From the NCBI GenBank assembly GCA_902774195.1, contig CACYHM010000029.1:1-9273 (forward strand): a stretch of DNA of 9,273 bases, in the 5' to 3' direction. The translations under genes and the position numbers were made by a program. Origin of the DNA: an uncultured Eubacteriales bacterium. Lineage in GTDB: Bacteria; Bacillota_A; Clostridia; Peptostreptococcales; Anaerovoracaceae. Below, in pieces: positions 5,627-9,273 of the stretch. The notes beneath the pieces were generated by a model. The model was not told where the DNA came from, did not search any database, and worked only from the letters and a program-made list of their open reading frames with translations. How positions within the stretch are numbered: position 1 is the first letter of the stretch; every line of letters starts with the position of its first letter.

Positions 5627-6619
5627 ATGAGCAAAGGTGTACAGAGTGTAATAAGTGACTCCAATGTCATTACCGGTCATCCTGTCATGGCCGAGCCATT
5701 CGGCAACGCCCTCATAGAGCTTGCTGAAAAGGACGAAAGAATAGTCGGACTCAGCGCGGATCTGGCCAAATATACCGACATACATATCTTCAGGGACAGA
5801 TTCCCTGACAAATTCTATAACGTAGGAATGTCCGAGCAGCTTATGATGTGCGCCGCGGCCGGTCTGGCAAAGGAGGGCTTCATCCCGTATGCGACCACAT
5901 ACGCAACTTTCGTTGCCAGGAGGTGCTACGATTTCATTTCGCAGGCGATTTGCGAGCATCTGCTCAACGTCAAGATAATAGGAGGCCTTCCGGGCCTCCA
6001 GTCCGGATACGGACCCAGCCATCAGGCTACTGACGACCTTGCCATCCTCGGAGCGATGCCTGATCTTACCATCATCGATCCGTGCGATGCGGTCGAGACG
6101 ATGCAGGTCACCAAAGCTATCGCTGAGTATGACAGACCTGTATACATGAGACTTCTGAGAGGCAACAGAGTGCCTGTGGTGCTAGATAAATACGGATACA
6201 GCTTTGAGATCGGAAAAGCAAAGCTCCTCCGTGAAGGCGGTGATGCCCTGGTGATCTCATGCGGCGAGATGACGATGAGATGCCTTGATGCCGCTGAAGA
6301 ACTCGAAAAAGAAGGTCTTCACATAGCGGTGCTGCATTCTCCGACGATAAAACCTTTTGACAGGGATACAGTCATCGGGGAGACGGCAAAGCGCAGCTGC
6401 CCGGTCTTCACCGCAGAGAATCACACCGTGTACGGAGGGCTTGGAAGCATAGTATCAAATGTGCTTGCAGAGGAACGCATCGACAGAGAGATCCATAAGA
6501 TAGCCCTGCCTGATCTGTATCTTGAGGCAGGTACATTGGGAACTCTTCAGGACATGTACGGAGTTTCACAAAAGGCAGTAAGCAGGACTTTCAGGAAAGT
6601 GCTCATGAAGGAGGCCTGA
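5627..6619 (+). CDS. Transketolase-like enzyme, C-terminal subunit
   Basis: This is the second half of the split transketolase, 330 residues, starting 2 nt after the first half. Its ribosome binding site (AAAGGGG, 5611-5617) lies inside the preceding gene. The pyrimidine-binding domain shows G-M-S-E-Q, with Glu70 as the expected TPP-activating acid, and G-P-S-H-Q-A-T-D-D (129-137), with His132 as a likely active-site residue. The C-terminal domain from about residue 195 contains the A-E-N-H-T-x-Y-G-G-L-G-S segment that is common to transketolase, DXS and the pyruvate dehydrogenase E1 beta group. The short N-terminal extension (M-S-K to about residue 15) is not distinctive. The two subunits are expected to form a heterotetramer in the cytoplasm. 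Confidence 0.9.
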   Translation: MSKGVQSVISDSNVITGHPVMAEPFGNALIELAEKDERIVGLSADLAKYTDIHIFRDRFPDKFYNVGMSEQLMMCAAAGLAKEGFIPYATTYATFVARRCYDFISQAICEHLLNVKIIGGLPGLQSGYGPSHQATDDLAILGAMPDLTIIDPCDAVETMQVTKAIAEYDRPVYMRLLRGNRVPVVLDKYGYSFEIGKAKLLREGGDALVISCGEMTMRCLDAAEELEKEGLHIAVLHSPTIKPFDRDTVIGETAKRSCPVFTAENHTVYGGLGSIVSNVLAEERIDREIHKIALPDLYLEAGTLGTLQDMYGVSQKAVSRTFRKVLMKEA

Positions 6620-6620
6620 T

Positions 6621-7667
6621 ATGACTGACAGAATGGCAGGGCTCGTCAAAGAAAAGGCCTGTCCGGGGGACTTCGTATACCGTACAGACCTGCCTGTACC
6701 TGAGATAAAGGAAGACGAAGTCCTGATCAAAGTGCACTGCACGGCTGTCTGCGGTACAGACATGCACATGATGGAATGGGACAGGTGGAGCCGGCTGAGA
6801 GTCAGACCTCCGCTGATACCCGGGCATGAGACCGCCGGAGTCATAGTGAAGACGGGTTCGGCCGTAACTGAGCGCAGTGTCGGTGACAGAGTCTCATGCG
6901 AGACACATGTACCGTGCGGGGAATGCTGGTTCTGCAGGAACGGCATGCCTCACATTTGCAGCAATGTAAGGCTCTTCGGCGTAATGGAAGACGGAGCCTT
7001 CGCAGAATACACGAAGATACGCTGGGACAGTACCTTTGTCCTCGATGATGACATCCCGTTTGAGATGGCATGCCTCTTCGAACCTCTCGGTGCTGGTGTG
7101 CACGGTGTCGAGAGTGCGGATGTCTCGGGCAAGACTGTGCTGGTCAGCGGATGCGGTCCGATAGGTCTTACTGCAGTGAGCGCAAGCAAGGTGTTCGGAG
7201 CGCGCAGGGTGATAGCCTGCGACCTGGTAGTCGAGAGGCTTGAAACGGCTCTTGCCATGGGAGCAGACTGCGTCATCAACAGTTCCGGACAGGATGTTTC
7301 CGAAGAGGTAAAAAAACTGACCGGAGGACTCGGTGCTGATGCGGCGATAGATATAACCGGAGCAGGAGCAGCCATAAGGTCGGCCCTGCAGAGCCTCAGG
7401 GCAGGCGGCAGACTCGTTTGCGTAGGCCTTCCGACCTCCGAGGTCAGTCTTGATCTTGCAAATGATCTCATCTATAGAGAGATCGAACTTACCGGCATAT
7501 CGGGCAGACTGATCTGGGATACATGGGAGGATTTTGCAAAGGTGATGAAAAGTCCGTATTTCAAACAGGATCTTCTGACAGGCGGCAGCTATGAGCTCAG
7601 GGATTTTGACAAAGCGGTCGCGGCGATCAGGTCCGGAGTTCCCGGCAAGATGCTTATATATCCGTGA
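6621..7667 (+). CDS. Zinc-dependent medium-chain dehydrogenase, threonine/sorbitol dehydrogenase-like
   Basis: This is a 348-residue, NAD(P)-linked alcohol dehydrogenase of the MDR superfamily. The catalytic zinc site is supported by Cys44 in C-G-T-D, His69-Glu70 in P-G-H-E and Glu154 in F-E-P-L-G. The structural zinc loop is complete, with Cys99, Cys102, Cys105 and Cys113 in the C-x2-C-x2-C-x7-C pattern. The Rossmann motif is S-G-C-G-P-I-G at 176-182, and Asp201 ends the second strand, which favours NAD over NADP. Overall layout resembles the Tdh/sorbitol-dehydrogenase branch, but the substrate cannot be fixed. The ATG lies 1 nt after the transketolase stop, and its AAGGAGG site (6608-6614) is formed by the last codons of that gene. 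It could oxidise or reduce a polyol or hydroxy-acid intermediate in the same pathway. Confidence 0.88.
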   Translation: MTDRMAGLVKEKACPGDFVYRTDLPVPEIKEDEVLIKVHCTAVCGTDMHMMEWDRWSRLRVRPPLIPGHETAGVIVKTGSAVTERSVGDRVSCETHVPCGECWFCRNGMPHICSNVRLFGVMEDGAFAEYTKIRWDSTFVLDDDIPFEMACLFEPLGAGVHGVESADVSGKTVLVSGCGPIGLTAVSASKVFGARRVIACDLVVERLETALAMGADCVINSSGQDVSEEVKKLTGGLGADAAIDITGAGAAIRSALQSLRAGGRLVCVGLPTSEVSLDLANDLIYREIELTGISGRLIWDTWEDFAKVMKSPYFKQDLLTGGSYELRDFDKAVAAIRSGVPGKMLIYP

Positions 7668-7682
7668 TCCGAAGGGAGTGAT

Positions 7683-8147
7683 ATGAAATCTGCAAAAGGA
7701 AAGATAAAGAGGATACACGTTCTGAGACTGGAACCGGGAGAGGACGTTCTGGAAAGCATCTGCGCTTACTGCAGAGAACACGAACTTTCGGACGGTGCGG
7801 TGCTTTCGGGTATAGGAAGTCTTGACGGTTGCTCCTTTCTTGATCCGGTCGAATTGCCGGGTAAGCCGGGATGTTACGGCTACGGAGACCCGATCGATAA
7901 ACCTTCACCGATAGAGCTTACAGGGCTCAGCGGGATGATATGTTCAGATCCTGACGGCAGCCCTTCGCCGCATATCCATGCAAGCTTCTCGGACGGAGAC
8001 GGAAATGAATACGGAGGGCATCTCAGGGAAGGCAACAAAGTCCTTATTACTGTCGAGGTGGCTATAGTCGAGTTCGACGGGATCGGGATGAAGAGGGCGG
8101 TCGATCCCGTAAAGGGAGTGCCTGTGCTGTCACCGGAGGAGTACTGA
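7683..8147 (+). CDS. PPC/DUF296 domain protein
   Basis: This small, single-domain protein has 154 residues. The hallmark region is P-H-I-H-A-S-F (96-102), then D-G (106-107) and G-G-H-L (111-114). His97, His99 and His113 match the metal-binding histidines of the prokaryotic PPC (DUF296) fold. The N-terminal half, with the L-E-P-G-E-D-V-L-E-S-I helix start and the G-A-V-L-S-G-I-G-S strand, also fits. Bacterial stand-alone members form trimers in solved structures (from memory) but have no established activity. In plants the domain is fused to AT-hooks, which are missing here, so DNA binding is not implied. The ATG is 15 nt after the dehydrogenase stop with a GAAGGGAG site at 7671-7678. Placement between two dehydrogenases suggests a metabolic or small-molecule role in this pathway. 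Confidence 0.88.
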   Translation: MKSAKGKIKRIHVLRLEPGEDVLESICAYCREHELSDGAVLSGIGSLDGCSFLDPVELPGKPGCYGYGDPIDKPSPIELTGLSGMICSDPDGSPSPHIHASFSDGDGNEYGGHLREGNKVLITVEVAIVEFDGIGMKRAVDPVKGVPVLSPEEY

Positions 8148-8148
8148 C

Positions 8149-9009
8149 ATGCATAAGATAGGATTCTTAGGCCTGGGAGTAATGGGCTGTCATATGGCCC
8201 TCAATGTGAGCAGTAAGCAGGATGTACCCGTAATCGCTTACGATACGGATCCTGCAAGACTCGATTTGTTTGTCGCCGGCGGAGGCAGTACGGCAAGCGG
8301 TTCCGATGAGATCTACAGCAGCTGCGACCTGATACTCCAGATGCTGCCGACACATGAGACCATTGCAGGATCCGTAAGAGAAGCGATAAAGCGGGGCAGA
8401 CCCGGCAATATCATCGTTGATCTATCTTCAGCCTCGCCTGATCTCATAACGAAACTTGCGGATGAGGCAAAAGAGGCCGGCATGTTCCTGCTCGATTCGC
8501 CGGTAAGCGGAGGTAATCCCATGGCCGAGGCCGGGACTCTTTCCATAATGACCGGGGGAGACAGAGCTGTTTACGAAAAGGTGAAGCAGGTCCTCTCATG
8601 CATGGGAAAGCCCGTATACACCGGCCCTTCCGGCAGCGGGGATACAGTCAAACTCATCAATAACATGATCGGGGGTGCGATACTGGCCGCCATGGCGGAA
8701 GCTTACTCGCTCGCGGAGAAGGCAGGACTGGATCTCCGGACGGTATTTGAAGCGACCAGAGGAGGTTTCGCAGGCGGCCCTCTATATGAGAATAAGGTGC
8801 CGAAGATCATCGGTAAAGATTATGAACCCGGTGCGAGGATCGCTGTTCATTACAAGGATATCGTGAATGCGCGCGAATACGCAGCAGGTATTGGAGCAAA
8901 GATCCCGCTGACTGATGAAGTTTACGAGGTTATGAAATGGATGATCGACAATGGCTATGAGGATCTCGATCAGGCGGCGATGATCAGATACTATGAACAG
9001 AATTGTTGA
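8149..9009 (+). CDS. 3-hydroxyisobutyrate dehydrogenase family (beta-hydroxyacid) oxidoreductase
   Basis: This is a 286-residue, NAD(P)-dependent beta-hydroxyacid dehydrogenase. The nucleotide-binding motif G-L-G-V-M-G is at 8-13, with Asp32 ending the second strand, which favours NAD. The substrate motif D-S-P-V-S-G-G is at 116-122, and the catalytic Lys168 lies in V-K-L-I-N-N at 167-172. The all-alpha C-terminal half follows. Family members act on 3-hydroxyisobutyrate, tartronate semialdehyde (GarR/GlxR), L-serine or related compounds, and sequence alone does not choose among them. Tartronate semialdehyde reductase would fit a sugar-acid or glyoxylate route. The start lies 1 nt after the DUF296 stop, with GGAGGAG at 8135-8141. 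This is the last gene before an AT-rich gap, so it probably ends the operon. Confidence 0.9.
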   Translation: MHKIGFLGLGVMGCHMALNVSSKQDVPVIAYDTDPARLDLFVAGGGSTASGSDEIYSSCDLILQMLPTHETIAGSVREAIKRGRPGNIIVDLSSASPDLITKLADEAKEAGMFLLDSPVSGGNPMAEAGTLSIMTGGDRAVYEKVKQVLSCMGKPVYTGPSGSGDTVKLINNMIGGAILAAMAEAYSLAEKAGLDLRTVFEATRGGFAGGPLYENKVPKIIGKDYEPGARIAVHYKDIVNAREYAAGIGAKIPLTDEVYEVMKWMIDNGYEDLDQAAMIRYYEQNC

Positions 9010-9086
9010 TATCATACCAAAAAAACACGATTCTTTTGTTGTGTAATAATAATTATAGATATTTACGATTATTGAAGGTCCGGAAT

Positions 9087-9115
9087 TTGCTTAATTGCAA
9101 TAACTCTTATATGAT
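9087..9115 (+). promoter_or_regulatory. Possible promoter upstream of the last, partial gene
   Basis: TTGCTT (9087-9092) and TATGAT (9110-9115) are spaced by 17 bp. The -10 matches five of six consensus bases, but the -35 only three. TTGC (9089-9092 region overlaps the -35) and GCAA (9097-9100) form a short dyad, TTGCTTAATTGCAA, that could be an operator half-site pair. The whole 9010-9178 stretch is AT-rich and holds no gene. A weak 6-bp stem at 9025-9044 (ACACGA with TTGTGT) lacks a T-run, so I do not call a terminator after the preceding gene. Confidence 0.4.
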
Positions 9116-9178
9116 CTTTGAGTTAAAATTTACAGGCATGCTTTTATGTACTGTCTGCTTATCAAAGAGGAAAAGACA

Positions 9179-9273
9179 ATGGGGATAATCGAACAATACG
9201 GACACGGACTGGTAGTACCTAAGGATGAGCTTACAGCTGTCGAAAGAGACAGACTGCTCAGCGAAGGCAAAGA
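9179..9273 (+). CDS. Unrecognised protein, N-terminal 31 residues only (runs off the right edge)
   Basis: An ATG at 9179 follows an AGAGG ribosome binding site (9166-9170) at a good eight-base spacing, and the frame stays open to the window end. The visible start reads M-G-I-I-E-Q-Y-G-H-G-L and continues with charged residues such as D-E and E-R-D-R. There is no signal peptide, which suggests a cytoplasmic protein. I cannot assign a family from 31 residues. It sits about 170 bp beyond the dehydrogenase, behind its own possible promoter, on the same strand. Confidence 0.65.
   Translation, partial: MGIIEQYGHGLVVPKDELTAVERDRLLSEGK

Noticed and set aside
5981..5999. 7-bp inverted repeat GGAGGCC / GGCCTCC inside the transketolase C subunit gene
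   Set aside because: It is fully explained by codons for a conserved Gly-Gly-Leu-Pro-Gly-Leu stretch and no T-run follows; nothing suggests a regulatory role.
9025..9044. Stem ACACGA / TTGTGT after the last dehydrogenase as an operon terminator
   Set aside because: Only six pairs including a wobble, an eight-base loop and no following T-run, so it does not meet the usual intrinsic terminator pattern.
1..9273. CRISPR array, tRNA or rRNA genes, transposase or insertion sequence ends
   Set aside because: No regularly spaced repeats, no cloverleaf-like or rRNA sequence and no transposase-like coding region were seen on either strand.

Overview
The window looks like a stretch of a moderately GC-balanced, anaerobic Gram-positive chromosome, most likely class Clostridia. 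This is inferred from strong AGGAGG-type ribosome binding sites, frequent ATA and AGG codons, a MetQ-type lipoprotein with a bacterial lipobox, and DUF1638 and MtaA-type genes that are typical of anaerobes using corrinoid methyl transfer. I cannot name a species. All genes lie on the + strand.

Layout. (1) 1-699 is the 3' part of a DUF1638 gene that runs in from beyond the left edge. It carries an exact 33-bp in-frame tandem duplication. (2) 700-932 is a regulatory gap. It holds a good sigma-70-type promoter (TTGACG, 17-bp spacer, TAGAAT) and, about 60 nt below the predicted transcript start, a long hairpin followed by five Ts. This is a leader terminator placed before the first gene of the next operon, so the operon is probably controlled by attenuation. 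(3) 933-3663 is a methionine-type ABC importer: a 52-residue YezD/DUF2292 protein with a GTG start, then metN and metI joined by ATGA overlaps, then metQ behind a small hairpin. (4) 3707-9009 is a tightly packed set of catabolic-looking genes: an MtaA/UROD-type methyltransferase, split transketolase N and C subunits, a threonine-dehydrogenase-like zinc dehydrogenase, a PPC/DUF296 protein, and a 3-hydroxyisobutyrate-dehydrogenase-family enzyme. Gaps among the last six genes are 1 to 16 nt. (5) 9010-9178 is an AT-rich gap with a possible promoter. (6) 9179 to the right edge is the start of an unrecognised gene.

How the genes may work together. I see no convincing terminator between metQ and the methyltransferase, so importer and enzymes may share one transcript. 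The MetQ-like binding protein keeps the conserved arginine expected to hold an amino-acid carboxylate. It lacks the usual Asn-containing motif of methionine-binding members. Together with a methyltransferase, a split transketolase and two dehydrogenases next door, this suggests (inference only) that the system imports a methionine-like or otherwise methylated compound and breaks it down through methyl removal, two-carbon transfer and redox steps. The substrate and the order of steps cannot be read from the sequence.
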